DNA of 64,000 nucleotides from Chondrosia reniformis (Eukaryota > Porifera > Demospongiae > Chondrillida > Chondrillidae), in NCBI GenBank assembly GCA_947172415.1, contig OX359189.1:6524501-6588500 (forward strand). The letters run 5' to 3'. Each line of letters begins with the position of its first letter. Position 1 is the first letter of the stretch. Shown in pieces: positions 1-14,400 of this stretch. The position numbers and the translations under genes are program-made. The notes below the pieces were generated by a model, which saw nothing but the letters and a program-made list of their open reading frames with translations, was not told the origin of the DNA and did not search any database.

Positions 1-3000
1 CCTTTGTAATAATGAGCCGGAAATAGAAAAGATTGTTATACATAGTACATACATTCAAGCATTTTTATGAATATTCATCATTATATATATATATAAATGT
101 TACCCCATCCGAGTGCAGTGTAGATGTAGATCCACTTCTTTTCATTAGCTCCAAACACTTTAACAAGAAGGTTGTAGATGAGAACTCCTTCACAGAGTGA
201 CCAAGTGAACACTGACAGGAAGCAGTAGTGCATCAGAGCAGTCACTACTTTACAGGCAATCTAAACAGGTAGAAAAAGAATAGTTAATTAATCACCGCAT
301 CATTGAGATCATTTGTGTTCTTACTGGAACAGATGTAGCTGTGTCTACACCAGCCAAGAACACAATGAGACCCAGTGTCAATGCAATACACAGGTTCAAG
401 TGTACATAATTATGAACCTTTGTAATCAATTCTTTCCTAAATTACAAAAAATGGGGTACATTGCATATGGATAACTTGTAAATAAATAGCATACATATTA
501 TTTAAAACATATATTATTGGAATGTGTGCATTGTAATTTGTGTAATATATATACATACCTTACATGCATATATATACATAATATATGTACATACTCAATA
601 ATAGTGTTATCACTGTCACTTCTACAAAGGAATACAGCTCGGAAAATTTGCAATAGTTTCATTTAACAATTAGTCCAAAAGGTTACATAGTGTCTAGTTA
701 TTAAAGTTTATTATTTCGCCAGCAGGACATATTCACTTTCCTTCTAGGTCTATTTAGGGTATGTATATTGTATATTTAGCTATACATAGCCTTGTTTTGT
801 CGATTTTAAGCCTATTTTGGGATTTTGCTCCTATACCAATGTATGGGGAAAACGAAAAAAACGTGTCATCCCTACATAGGGAGTGCTACCATACTCCCTG
901 ATATACAAACCTTACATGCATATACGTCCATATATGTAAATTTAATATATCATTTACGTTTATAAGGGGAAAAGATGAAATCTTACTTCAAACACAAGAA
1001 GAATATGATTGAGTTTATCAAAAACAAAATAGATATTCCACATCCAATGTACGTCAGAACATCAAATGCTAATGGTTCACCTAAAGTCTACATGAACATA
1101 ATATGTGAAGATTTAAACTTGTCATAAGTGATTGAAAACTAATTACTGTACCAAATATATAAATACTTACTACATCCACCAGAGAAACTAGAACTACAAA
1201 ACTGGTCAAATGAACAGTTTCACATGTAACTTGTACTCCATTCTCAGTTTCAGTGAAGTTTAGTCTTGCTACTCCACTTCTAGACCATCCTCCAGTTCTG
1301 TTGTTAGCATCGGGATTCCAAAACACACAAGTGTACTCTCTCCTTTTACTAGAAGGCACTGGAACACTCAGTACTTCATCCTATATATACATGCATGTAA
1401 ATATATACACCATATAGTTATTATAAATGTGTTACTTTATGGTATATACCTTAACAGTAAATTCAATGACAACTTTATCCGTAAAGTTTTCAGGTACACT
1501 TGGGACTTCTATGTCACCAATTTGACTAGAGACTACTAGAGTACCTGGTATGATATCTTCACCTTCTATCTCTTCTTCACCATCTCTATATATGTATATA
1601 TATAGTAAATTACAATTGGATATTTTTAAATGTTGTTCTGTTTTAAGGAAATTTTTTCAGGCATTTTAGCAACAAATACTTACTCAAATTTTATTGGCAA
1701 ATATTCCTCCATATTGTTCATTACAAAGTTTACTACAGTAGTAGTCTCTTTATCTTCTGAGGAAACAGACGGCGTTTCAGTTGTGGGTGCCACTGTAAAA
1801 CCATCAGTTGGGGATGTAGTTGTGGGTGCCACTGTAAAACCATCAGTTGGGGATGTAGTTGTGGGTGGATCCATTGGAAGGGACATAAAAAAACATAGCA
1901 TGTATGTAATACATTGTAGAGCAGACAATTTATTGTGTATATACATAAATGATTAAGGATAATCAAATACAGACCTTGTTTTACTGCCATTTTGATGAAA
2001 CTTGAGGGAATATTCAACTTTGGTATGAATTTTTGGTTATTAAAGTTAGATCTAAGAAGACTACCTGGAAATAATATACCACCTGGACGTCTTAAATTGA
2101 ACCTTCTACCTTGAAAACCTGAAATAGAATATAACAAAAGTGGTAGCTTTAATGAGAGAATGTCATATCAAACATTCCTATCATACCAAAATTAGGTCTG
2201 CTGAGTGTAATGGTTTGCTTGTAAGGTGTAAGAGCTCTACCAACACCATTAGCTATCCCCTCAGTTGTCCTTAGTATGGCTGCTGATTCAGTTGTCTGAT
2301 TAGCAACTGGTACTTCATTGGTAGCTGTAAAGGCTGCCTTATTATTTTCTTCCAGTACATTGCTCACAATATCAGCAATATTCTGTAGAAAATGTAATTA
2401 AATATAAGTTCATATGTTCATGAAATATGGATGCATATAATTAAGGCATGAATTAAAGAGCTACAATTACCTCAATAGTTTCATTAGTTGCATTGCTGTC
2501 CGGATCAAAAAGGTTGTTGCTTTCACCCAATCTATTCAGAATAGTATACAGAACATCCATCTATATACATATCCTTTTTATACGTATATGTATTAGTTAA
2601 TGAAATAAGTGATATATACTCCGTCGCTTCTTATCGTTATTTTGGCGGGACTTTCAGGATGGCTCATCTGGCGTCTGGTTAGTTTGGCTTAAACACTGAC
2701 GACTTCATAGAATGCTCTTGCCCTGACTACTCCAACTGTTCTAAATGTAAGGAGAATTGTCCACCCTCCAAGTAGAAACGTCTTAGTTTACCATATTTGG
2801 GCAGGGGTATAACAGGATTCCGATGGCAGTATATAGCTTCTTAAATCCTGTTATACACACAGGTGGTTGCCCCGGCAACGGAGTATATATATATATACTC
2901 TATATATGTAATACTTATATAAGGAAAAGTCCAGCAAATGTATTTTTAATACAAATGGAAATAGTTACATTGTTTGTAATACTATACGTATATACACTTG

Positions 3001-6000
3001 AAGCTAACTTCTCTATTTGTTGTAGTACAAAAGTAGTAGTTCTCAATTCACTTGGAAGGATAGTCTCATTTTCAACTGGTTCAGTAACAGTACTGAGTTG
3101 TGCTGTAATATCATTAACAACCTCCTTAGCTGTTTCAGTCAAAGGCTCTTTGGTAGCATTAGATACATTTAGTGTGTTTACCAGAGATTCAGCCTAATTC
3201 ATATAGAGAGATAAAAGTACATAATATATAATATACTCTGTTGCCGGGGCAACCGCCTGTGTTTAAATTTCGTAACCGTGATATAACAGGATTTAAGAAG
3301 CTATATACTGCATCGGCTTCTTAAATCCTGTTATATCCCTGCCCAAATATGGTAAACTAAGACATTTCTACTTGGGGGTGGACAATTCTCCTTACATTTA
3401 GAACAGTTGGAGTAGTCAGGGCAAGAGCATTCTATGAAGTCGTCAGCATTTAAGCAAAACTAACCAGACGCTATAGATGAGTAATCCTGAAAGTCCCGCC
3501 AAAATAACGATAAGAAGCGACGGAGTATATATCACTCATATCACGGTGTTTCAGTGTATATGGGTTTTGTATATGTACTCGCCCTCGGGCGCTAACGCGC
3601 CCCCGTGACTCGTACGTATAACACCCACATACACCGCAACGCAGTTGTATAACTAATACATATACATTTATTGAGAATACTTGTACACCTAGTGTTTGCA
3701 TACACAACTAAATGACTCTGTTTTGCTAAACTGGTACAGTTGTACATGTACCTCTAATATTATGTTGTTAAATTCTTGAGAAGTGCATGAAGTAACATCT
3801 ACTTCACCCCAAGTCCCATCAGAATTGCACCTCCTCTCAGCAAGACCTATGTAATAATAATAGGTTTCAACTAACATCAAAAAGTTATATTCATACCATA
3901 TATAGTAGGTACATTAACTGAAGCTCCACACATACTTTGTATAGTATAATAGCATAATTATATAGCATGCTTATTTTATACCTGTAACAGTTCTGCGTTC
4001 CCTTTGTGGACAACGCAGATGAGCTACTTCACCAGCTAACACTTCTGGCCACTCTAACTGCCATTCTTGATCAATATTTGGCAGACATGTAATTTCACCT
4101 TCTTCAGCTATAGTTATCAGAGTGCTTAATTGTCAAAACAGTATTTTGTATACACAAGTAAATGTTATTTAGACCAGAGTGTATGGATATAAACTTACGT
4201 TTATCACAGATTCCTGGCTTATTTTTACATTCATCCTACATGAAAGGTAAAAGATGGAATGACCATTTTTAAGGGAATCAATATTCAGCAGTTTAGACAT
4301 ACAGAATACGCAGGTGTACGTGCATACATAATATATTCCATACTAGATAGGTCAGTAATAAAGCATGCATATGTATATATAAATATATATATATGTGAGT
4401 ATATATTCATCTAACAGTAACACAGATGAATATATATGAACATGCATTGCTATGTAAGACTATGTACAAACTTCTGAGTCTGGTTGGCCATCTCCATCAC
4501 TGTCAATTTCACAATTACCATGACGGTTCCTCACAAATGGTGTTACACACTGCAAGTACATTACATGCAATATGTACGTAAGTTATTAAATCTTACTTGA
4601 ACTCCTGTTATATACAACTCACCATACATCCCCGTTGCCCTGAACAGGTACAAGATATACCAGTACCAATACATAAGCTCTGTCTACCTCCTAACGTTAC
4701 TGGTGTTCTTTCATTACATGAGCAATCAGCTATAAAATTGTACACACATCAAAAATCCCAGGATCTCTAAGCTAACGCATACTCTACTGATCTTTCAATA
4801 TATAGTTAGAATTATTGGTAAAATATAGAGAATGTTATTTAGATTAGACTATGACTTCTTTCATTTTGTGCTGTTATTGAAGACTTTGTACTAGTCATTA
4901 AAGAATATATATGTATTAGTCATTACTTCATACACATACACATATATATTGATGCAAGCTAACAGATATATACAGTGATGTATGAAGAATCCATATTTAA
5001 GTACACCTTATATCAGAACATTGCTCACTTGATGATGTGTATACAGTGGTGCCCTCAACTGGCTGAAATACTGCTGCTGTCACATTGTGAGTGAGAAATG
5101 TGACAATTGCAACAAAACTCGTGTTGTCAGGTGTTACAACTTTAATTGTATAATTCTGCTTGGTTACATTCTGGATCTGAAATAAAGACTGATATTACAT
5201 TTTTGTCATTGGAACAAATTTGTGACTCTATTAATATAGTGAAATGCATTCTAACTAACATGTATCTACTTGTATAAGTATTAAAACAATATAACTAGTG
5301 CATGTATTAGGTACTTTTAGAGACGTTTCAACTTCAAAGCTCTCTACATCACTTCTACCACTCTCTGACACAACTACTACAATTTCATTCTCCTCCGTTC
5401 CATTCTTAAATGTACACCTGCTTATATCCACTGACTCCCACAGTCCTGGGACATTACATCTTCTAGTTGCTAAGGAACTTGAGAAGGAACTGTGGATCTC
5501 AGAACACAGTAAAGAGGCACTTTGACCAACAGATGTTACAGGCCATGTAATATCTCCAATAGTCTCCTTCCAACAGCATCCAATACAAGGATCCTATATT
5601 TATAAAGAATATACATACATATACATTGCAGAAATATATACTTCATTATACTCCAATGATAATAAATGATGAATGATTTGCTAACTTCATAGTCTGCAAT
5701 CTTATCACCATCAGTGTCCAAAGTGCATTCATCACCTTCCATTAAATATCTCTCACTACACTAATAACATATTGTGGATACATAATTATACCAAAGAAAA
5801 CTTCTATGGTATTATAGAGAGCAAATTTAATAAAGCATTCCAATATGGAGAATATAGCCTACATATAGCTATACATATTTAGTTCATCTATAGTACTACT
5901 ATAAATCCTATATATATAATATATATAAATATATACTAACTAAATTTCTTTTTTCCTCTGAGCATTTGCAGGCTGATATTGCTCCAGGTGATCCGACACA

Positions 6001-8113
6001 AAATGTTAAGAAACTAACTGGTGACGTCACATTTATAATATTTTTACAACAACCACACGAATCTGAATAGAATAGCAAGTGCAACTGATAATGCATTGCG
6101 TCCAGACAAAATGAATATTTACACTAAATATGTGAGAAATAAATTAAACCTACTATTTGCTAGCACTGTCACTGTAATTCCATCTTCAGCTACTGGAGGA
6201 TCTTCAATTACAATTACAGAATACACTGTGCCATTTTTGAGATATAAGGGCTGCAGAGAGTGTAAAGTAGATATTTACAGCATGAGATGATAAGTGTCGT
6301 CTTCACTAAGTTTATACTATAAAGTATCAGCCACGCTTGCTAATTATAAATCAAGGTTTTGATGATTAAGCTGGTTTTCAGCATCAAAACTATATCACTG
6401 ATGAAGACCTTATGTTTGAAACACCTAAATCAATGACTCAGCTATGTATTAAGTAAATTGACCATTAAATTCATGATCATATCACAATGAATATAATATA
6501 CAACAAGTACACAATACTCCCTATATATATACAAGTACACAACATTCCCTATATACAAGTACACAATACTCCCATCAGATACAATTTCATTGGGTTGAAT
6601 TAAGTATACACGTAATAACTCAGTCAAACTTACATAATTCCTAATGTTAGTATCTGTCGCTTTCAATAAGAGAATCTTGTTTGGAAGCTCCCTGAATGTA
6701 CATTGTGACAGGTCCAGTAACTCCCACTCTCCCTCACCTCCACACCTTGCTGATATGATACCACTGTAGAGAAGGTCACTGAGTGTGGAGCACCTCACAG
6801 TGCGAATCTCACCAACCGGGGTGGAAGTGAAGATGAGAGTATCGGGGCAAGCTGAAATGTAAATGAAACATATATGAATAGAATTTAATTGATACATTAC
6901 CCATAAATACATATAAAAATGGATTTTCTGAAGAAATTCTCATCAGTTACATGACAATATATTTCAAATGTTAACATTATACTGTATATACACTAATGTT
7001 TGTCTAGTGACCATGTCCTTCTGCAAACCACCAAAATATAGGAATACAAACAATTGATATACGTAGTTACATTATTCTAGCAATTTACAAGAGTTTAATG
7101 TATTGCCAAGCATTATCAATATATATAATAATGGTATACGTACGTAATTTTAGATTATTCTTACTTCTAGGAAGAGGACTGGGATTAAGAACTGCACTTC
7201 TTGATGGAGGTGGAGTGATTTCTGAGCTTAGAGCTTCACTTGTTGTTACAACACTACTTCCATAACTCTCACTGCTTGTAGTCTCTTGTGATCGTAATAT
7301 CTCAGAGGAAGTGGGTTGCACAAAAGGTGATGAAAGAGTTTCAGTTATCCCCAAGTTGTTGCTAGTTGTAGTTCCAAGTACTACATAAATACAGTTTCAA
7401 AATATTATGTATTTGTACGTATATACATGTGATTAATATTTGACTGATTTATATAATCTGAATAGAAGAATATATATACTATTGTATTTATGTTGCAAAG
7501 AGAGTGAGTGCTACTTGACATATATATGACCAGTTGTATAAAGTACTAAATTGAAAGTAGGTACGTACATATATATCAAACAGCACTTATAATGCGTATA
7601 TAGCATATACACACACATGCTTATATATACGGATATACATACATATTATCTCATAATACATTTTGGGCAACATTAAAGAATAGCTAGTACCAACTGAAAC
7701 TATTGTGGATATATTAATACATACGTATGTACATATATATATAAACATTTCAGAGGGATATATAAACATTTCAGGGGGATATATCAATGGCACTCATTAC
7801 TTATATATCAATGCTACTGTAAATAAATGACTGGTTAATTATAAGTTTTAATTTTCAATTTATGCACATAATCACCAAACGAGATTGCTCTGCATCTACA
7901 AGTTGAACTTAAAATCAGATACATATATATTGTTATATTATGTATATTATGTATATGTATATTGTTACTGTTATAGATCGACTCAGAAGATGACTAAATA
8001 ATGCAATGCAGCTTTACTATATACGTACGTATGTACTAACCATCATCATCCAAAATTGTAATTTTAGCTTCTACTGAGGTACTTTCACTTACTATATGGG
8101 CTGTAACAGTAAA
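1..8113 (-). CDS. Adhesion G-protein-coupled receptor-like gene, copy 1 (partial, runs off left edge)
   Basis: Multi-exon gene for a cell-surface receptor with an autoproteolytic GAIN/GPS region before a 7TM domain. Exons in coding order: 8041-8113 (last 24 aa of a Calx-beta-like domain, ends ITILDDD), 7165-7380 (Ser/Thr/Pro-rich linker), 6634-6851 (HormR/CCP-like, Cys pairs and two Trp), 6154-6250, 5941-6062, 5686-5760 (DTDGDKIADYE), 5315-5593 (HormR-like, RRCN..G.W), 5009-5176, 4624-4729, 4472-4549 (DSDGDGQPD), 4199-4235 (DECKNKPGICDK), 3982-4107 with 3752-3846 (HormR), then GAIN exons 3009-3193, 2471-2560, 2188-2382, 1975-2118, 1684-about 1795, 1451-1583. The GPS exon 1171-1380 has CVFWNP, GGWS and HLTSF (cleavage expected after HL). 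TM1 is 987-1087 (LTYIGCGIS), TM2 325-436, TM3 104-260 (ALMHYCFLSVFTW). TM4-7 would lie left of the window. No signal-peptide exon is visible: the 5' end is lost or shared with copy 2. Two mobile elements flank exon 3009-3193 without touching it. Confidence 0.88.
2618..2890 (+). mobile_element. Short non-autonomous element (MITE-like), copy A
   Basis: About 273 bp, absent from the paralogous intron of copy 2 (near 9835-9845). The ends read ACTCCGTCGC and GCAACGGAGT, near-perfect terminal inverted repeats. Near the right end is a hairpin built on ATCCTGTTATA. No coding capacity. Inserted between two GAIN exons of receptor copy 1. Confidence 0.75.
3233..3640 (-). mobile_element. Same MITE-like family, copy B in inverted orientation, with an attached GC hairpin
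   Basis: 3236-3530 is the reverse complement of copy A, bounded by ACTCTGTTGC and CGACGGAGT. It is followed by a second module (3535-3640) starting ATATCACTCATATCACGG, with CGCCCTCGGGCG. The same two-module arrangement occurs, reversed, at 61961-62305, so both modules probably belong to one composite element. Copies A and B bracket exon 3009-3193 as inverted repeats. Confidence 0.7.
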
Positions 8114-8114
8114 C

Positions 8115-8402
8115 TGAAAAAAAGAATGAAATCTTACTTCACACACAAGAAGAATATGACTAAGATTATCAAGAACAAAGCAGATATTAACATCATAGAG
8201 CCTCATTGCTATGCAACAAATATTAAATTTGTAAACAATAATGCAGCAGGAAAACAATTAATGGTAATATCAATATCAATTACAGAACGTTTCAACCACA
8301 AAGGTCTGCATCAGCTGTATAACTGAAATGATGAAAAATAGATATTCCACAACCAATGTACGTCAGAACATCAAATGCTAATGGTTCACCTAAAGTCTTC
8401 AT
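8115..8402 (-). pseudogene. Broken TM1 exon and rearrangement junction between the two receptor copies
   Basis: Two partial copies of the TM1 exon lie here. The first (about 8345-8402) matches the 5' half of the intact TM1 exon at 987-1087 and then changes sequence. The second (about 8119-8190) matches the 3' half of that exon with its donor GTAAGATTTCAT, followed almost at once by a pyrimidine tract and the acceptor of the Calx-beta-like exon at 8113. About 150 bp of unrelated DNA separates them. This marks the breakpoint of the tandem duplication. The GPS exon upstream ends in phase 0 and the Calx-beta exon starts in phase 0, so splicing straight across would keep the frame. Confidence 0.6.
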
Positions 8403-11400
8403 GAAAATAATATGTGAAGATTTAAACTTGTCATAAGTGATTGAAAACTAATTATTGTACCAAATATATAAATACTTACTACATCCACCAGAGAAACTAG
8501 AACTACAAAACTGGTCAAATGAACAGTTTCACATGTAACTTGTGTTCCATTCTCAGTTTCAGTGAAGTTTAGTCTCGTTACTCCACTTCTAGACCATCCT
8601 CCAGTTCCCTTGTTAGCATCGGGATTCCAAAACACACAAGTGTACTCTCTCCTTTTACCAGAAGGCACTGGAACACTCAGTACTTCATTCTATATACAGG
8701 TAAATATACCATATAATTTTTATTATTATGTTATGTTATGATATAATACCTTAACATTAAATTTAATGACAACTTTATCCGTAAAGTTTTCAGGTACACT
8801 TGGGGCTTTTATGTCACCAATTTGACTGGAGACTACTAGAGTACCTGGTACTATATTATCACCTTCTATCTTTTCTTCACCATCTCTATATATATATATA
8901 TATATATAATAAATTACAATTGGATATTTTTAAATGTTGTTCTGTTTTATATTAAGGAAATTTATCAGGAATTTCAACAACAAATACTTACTCAAATTTT
9001 ATTGGTAAATATTCCTCCATATTGTTCATTACAAAGTTTACTACAGTAGTAGTCTCTTTATCTTCTGAGGAAACAGACGGTGTTTCAGTTGTGGGTGCCA
9101 CTGTAGAACTATCAGTTGGAGATGTAGTTGTAGGTCTTCTGAGAGTTTACATACAAACACATAGCATGTATGTAATACATTGTAGAGCAGACAAATTAAT
9201 ATGTATATACATATATGATTAAGAATAATCAAATACAGACCTTGTTTTACTGCCATTTTGATGAAACTTGACGGAATATTCAACTTCGGTATGAATTTTT
9301 TATTATTAAAGTTAGATCTAAGAAGACTACCTGGAAATAATATACCACCTGGACGTCTTAAATTGAACCTTCTACCTTGAAAACCTGAAATACAATATTA
9401 TAGAAGTGGTAGCTTTAAATGCAAAGGACATGAGAGAATGTCATATCAAACATTCCTATCTTACCAAAATTAGGTCTGCTGAGTGTAATGGTTGGCTTTG
9501 AAGGTGTTAGAGCCCTACCAACTCCATTAGCTATCCCCTCAGTTGTCCTCAGTATGGCTGCTGATTCAGTTGTCTGGTTGGCAACTGGTGCTTCATTGGT
9601 AGCTGTAAAGGCTGCCTTATTATTCTCATCCAGTACATTGCTCACAATATCAGCAATATTCTGTATGTAATTAAATGTAAGTACATATGTTCATGAAATA
9701 TGGATATAATTTAAGGCATGAAATAGCTACAATTACATCAATAATGTCATTAGTTGCATTGCTGTCCGGATCAAAAAGGTTGTTGCTGTCACCCAATCTA
9801 TTCAGAATAATATACAGAACATCCATCCATATATACATATCCTCAATATATGTAATATACTTATTAATTGAAAAGTCAAGCAAATGTATTTTTAATACAA
9901 ATGCAAACAGTAACATTGTTTGTAATACTATAATATACGTACGTATAATATTTGAAGCTAACTTCTCTATTTGTTGTAGTACAAAAGTAGTAGTTCTCAA
10001 TTCACTTGGAAGGATAGTCTCATTTTCAACTGGTTCAGTAACAGTACTGAGTTGTGCTGTAATATCATTAACAACCTCCTTAGCTGTTTCAGTCAAAGGC
10101 TCATTGGTAGCATTAGATACATTCAGTGTGTTTACCAGAGATTCAGCCTAATTAATATATTATTATACATTTATTGAGTACCTATAGTGTTTGCATACAC
10201 AACTAAATTACTCTGTTTTGCTAAACTGGTACAGTTGTACATGTACCTCTAATATTATGTTGTTAAATTCCTGAGAAGTACATGAAGTAACATCTACTTC
10301 ACCCCAAGTCCCAAAATTGCACCTCCTCTCAGCAAGACCTATGAAATAATAATAGGTTTCAACTAACATCAAAAAGTTATATTCATACCATATATAGTAG
10401 GTATATACATTCACTGAAGCTCCACATATACTTTGTATAGTACAATAGCATAATTATATAGCATGCTTATTTTATACCTGTAACAGTTCTGCCTTCCCTT
10501 TGTGGACAACGCAGATGAGCTACTTCACCAGCTAACACTTCTGGCCACTCTAACTGCCATTCTTGATCAATATTTGGCAGACATGTAATTTCACCTTCTT
10601 CAGCTATAGTTATCAGAGTGCTTAATTGTCAAAACAGTATTTTGTATACACAAGTAAATGTTATTTAGACCAGAGTGTATGGATAAAAACTTACGTTTAT
10701 CACAGATTCCTGGCTTATTTGTACATTCATCCTACATGAAAGGTAAAAGATGGAATGACCATTTTAACCCTTTATGCGCGAGATAATTACGTGGGCGTAA
10801 TAATCACCAGAAGCGATATTTAATTGTCACGAGGACACCATGAGGCAGGAATTAAAATTCGTCACCTCCATAGGAATGTGGCAACTCTTTATGACGGTAA
10901 AACTTTGATGCCGATTTTTAGCCATATTTTGTTGCTCTATTGGCTTCTAAGATGCTCTAATTTTCGAGATATTACCTCTTTTAGTGAAGAAAGTAAGCAC
11001 GGCTATGTTTTCTAAGTTCCTTCGGGTAAGAAGCTTTCTCTGACTATCTACGGAAGCAAATTCGGTCAGGAAGAGCCCTGGTTATCCTTTTGTAACGATA
11101 TATCTTTATGTAGTCTTTTCAAAGCCCTAGAACATTGGAGAAGCGTCGTAGCCTCAAACAAATTGTTTACCAAACCGTCAAGTGAAGCGTGGCAAGCAGA
11201 ATAAGGCGCACAAATAAACCACCGTCTTTAGTCTTTGTATCGCCAACATTTCGGCTGCAGCAGTGTTATGTAGCTCTGTAAATCTTACTACAAAACGTCC
11301 ATGGTATCTTTGACGCAAATATGCGTCTCTCGCTATTGAAGATACCTAATTAATTGACGCAAATATGCGTCACTCGCGCATAAAGGGTTAAAGGAATCAA

Positions 11401-14400
11401 TATTCAGCAGATTAGACATACAGAATATGCAGGTGCATGTGCATATATACATAATATTATTATATTCCATACTATATACGTAGGTCAGTAATAAAGCACG
11501 CATTTATATATATATATATATGTGAGTATATTCATCTAACAGTAACACAGATGTATAATACATTTGAATATACATTGCTATGTTAGACTATAATACAAAC
11601 TTCTGAGTTTGGTATGCCATCTCCATCACTGTCAATTTCACAATTACCATGACGGTTCCTCACAAATGGTGTTACACACTACAAGTACATTACATGCAAT
11701 ACGTAAGTTATTAAATCTCCTGTTATATACAACTCACCATACATCCTCGTTGCCCTGAACAGGTACATGATATACCAGTACCAATACATAAGCTCTGTCT
11801 ACCTCCTAACGTCACTGATGTTCTTTCATTACATGAGCAATCATCTATAAAATTGTATATACATCAATAATCTAAAATCCCAGGATCGCATACTCTACTG
11901 ATATTTCAATAATTATTGGTAACATATAGAGAACGTTATTTGGATTACACTAACACTTCTTTCATTTTGTGCTGTTATTGTAGACTATGTACTAGTCATT
12001 ATTTCATATACATACACATATACACATATATTGATGCAAGCTAACAGATATACAGTAATGTATGAGGAGTCCATATTTAAGTACACCTTATATCAGAACA
12101 TTGCTCACTTGATGATGTGTATACAGTGGTGCCCTCAGCTGGCTGAAATACTGCTGCTGACACATTGTGAGTCTGAAATGTGACAATTGCAACAAAACTT
12201 GTGTTGTCTGGTATTACAACTTTAATTGTATAATTCTGCTTGGTTACATTCTGGATCTGAAATAAAGATTGATATTACATTTTTGTCATTGGAACAAATT
12301 TGTGACTCTATTAATATATTGAAATGCATTTTAACTAACATGTATCTACTTGTATAAGTGTTAAAACAATATAACTAGTGCATGTATTAGGTACTTTTAG
12401 AGACGTTTCAACTTCAAAGCTCTCTACATCACTTCTACCACTCTCTGACACAACTACTACAATTTCATTCTCCTCCGTTCCATTCTTAAATGTACACCTG
12501 CTTATATCCACTGACTCCCACAGTCCTGGGACATTACATCTTCTAGTTGCTAAGGAACTTGAGAAGGAACTGTGGATCTCAGAACACAGTAAAGAGGCAC
12601 TTTGACCAACAGATGTTACAGGCCATGTAATATCTCCAATAGTCTCCTTCCGACAGCATCCAATACAAGGATCCTATGCATTATATACATTTATAAAGAA
12701 TATACATACATATACATTGCAGTAATATATATAATATTATACTTAATTATATAATATATGATGAATGATTTGCTAACTTCATAGTCTGCAATCTTATCAC
12801 CATCGGTGTCCAAAGTGCATTCATCACCTTCCATTAAATATCTCTCACTACACTATTATTGTGCATACATAATTATATATCAAAAAAACTTCTATGGTAT
12901 TATAATAGAGAGTAAATTTAAAGCATTCCAATATGGAGAATATAGCCTACATATAGCTATACATATTTAGTTCATCTATAGTACTACTATAAATACTATA
13001 AATATATACTAACTAAATCTCTTTTTTCCTCTGAGCATTTGCAGGCTGATATTGCTCCAGGTGATCCGACACAAAATGTTAAGAGACTAACTGGTGACAT
13101 CACATTTATAATATTTTTACAACAACCACACGAATCTGAATAGAATAGCAAGTGCAACTGATAATGCATTGCGTCCAGACAAAATGAATATTTACACTAA
13201 ATATGTGAGAAATAAATTAAACCTACTATTTGCTAGCACTGTCACTGTAATTCCATCTTCAGCTACTGGAGGATCTTCAATTACAATTACAGAATACACT
13301 GTGCCATTTTTGAGATATAAGGGCTGCAGAGAGTGTAAAGTAGATATTTACAGCATGAGATGATAAGTGTCGTCTTCACTAAGTTTATACTATAAAGTAT
13401 CAGCCACGCTTGCTAATTATAAATCAAGGTTTTGATGATTAAGCTGGTTTTCAGCATCAAAACTATATCACTGATGAAGACCTTATGTTTGAAACACCTA
13501 AATCAATGACTCAGCTATGTATTAAGTAAATTGACCATTAAATTCATGATCATATCACAATGAATATAATATACAACAAGTACACAATACTCCCTATATA
13601 TATACAAGTACACAACATTCCCTATATACAAGTACACAATACTCCCATCAGATACAATTTCATTGGGTTGAATTAAGTATACACGTAATAACTCAGTCAA
13701 ACTTACATAATTCCTAATGTTAGTATCTGTCGCTTTCAATAAGAGAATCTTGTTTGGAAGCTCCCTGAATGTACATTGTGACAGGTCCAGTAACTCCCAC
13801 TCTCCCTCACCTCCACACCTTGCTGATATGATACCACTGTAGAGAAGGTCACTGAGTGTGGAGCACCTCACAGTGCGAATCTCACCAACCGGGGTGGAAG
13901 TGAAGATGAGAGTATCGGGGCAAACTGAAATGTAAATGAAACATATATGAATAGAATTTAATTTATACATTACCATACATACATATAAAAATGGATTTTC
14001 TGAAGAAATTCTCATCAGTTACATGACAATATATTTCAAACGTTAACAGTATACTGTATATACACAAATGTTTGTCTAGTGACCATGTTGATAAGCAAAA
14101 GTATTCACTGGAAGATATTACGCCAAACCAGCCAAGGGACCGAAGTCTAATCTTGGCTGGGGGACCGAAGTCCTATTAAAAATGGCAACCAGTGATCGCC
14201 TCCCAGTCATCCAAGATGGAAAAAAATTCATCAAAGAACCACAGACAGCTGTTTCGCCCTCATTTGGGCTCATCAGTGTGGTACACTTCAATGATGGTGA
14301 GTTGGATGACCGTCTTCACTTATTAATCAGCCACAAGTGAAACACCTGTGGTTTCATAATAAGCAAAGATGAAGGGCTGCAGTCTAAGCGAGACCGAGCG

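Noticed and set aside
1630..1956. Plus-strand repeat protein (GATVKPSVGDVVV)
   Set aside because: Antisense of the Thr-rich GAIN exon of receptor copy 1.
1860..1975. Loss of splice acceptor in receptor copy 1 before the Thr-rich exon
   Set aside because: An in-phase acceptor (TTTTACAG) exists inside the repeat itself and is shared with copy 2.
8096..8326. Plus-strand 76-codon frame
   Set aside because: Antisense of the broken TM1 exon; no domain.
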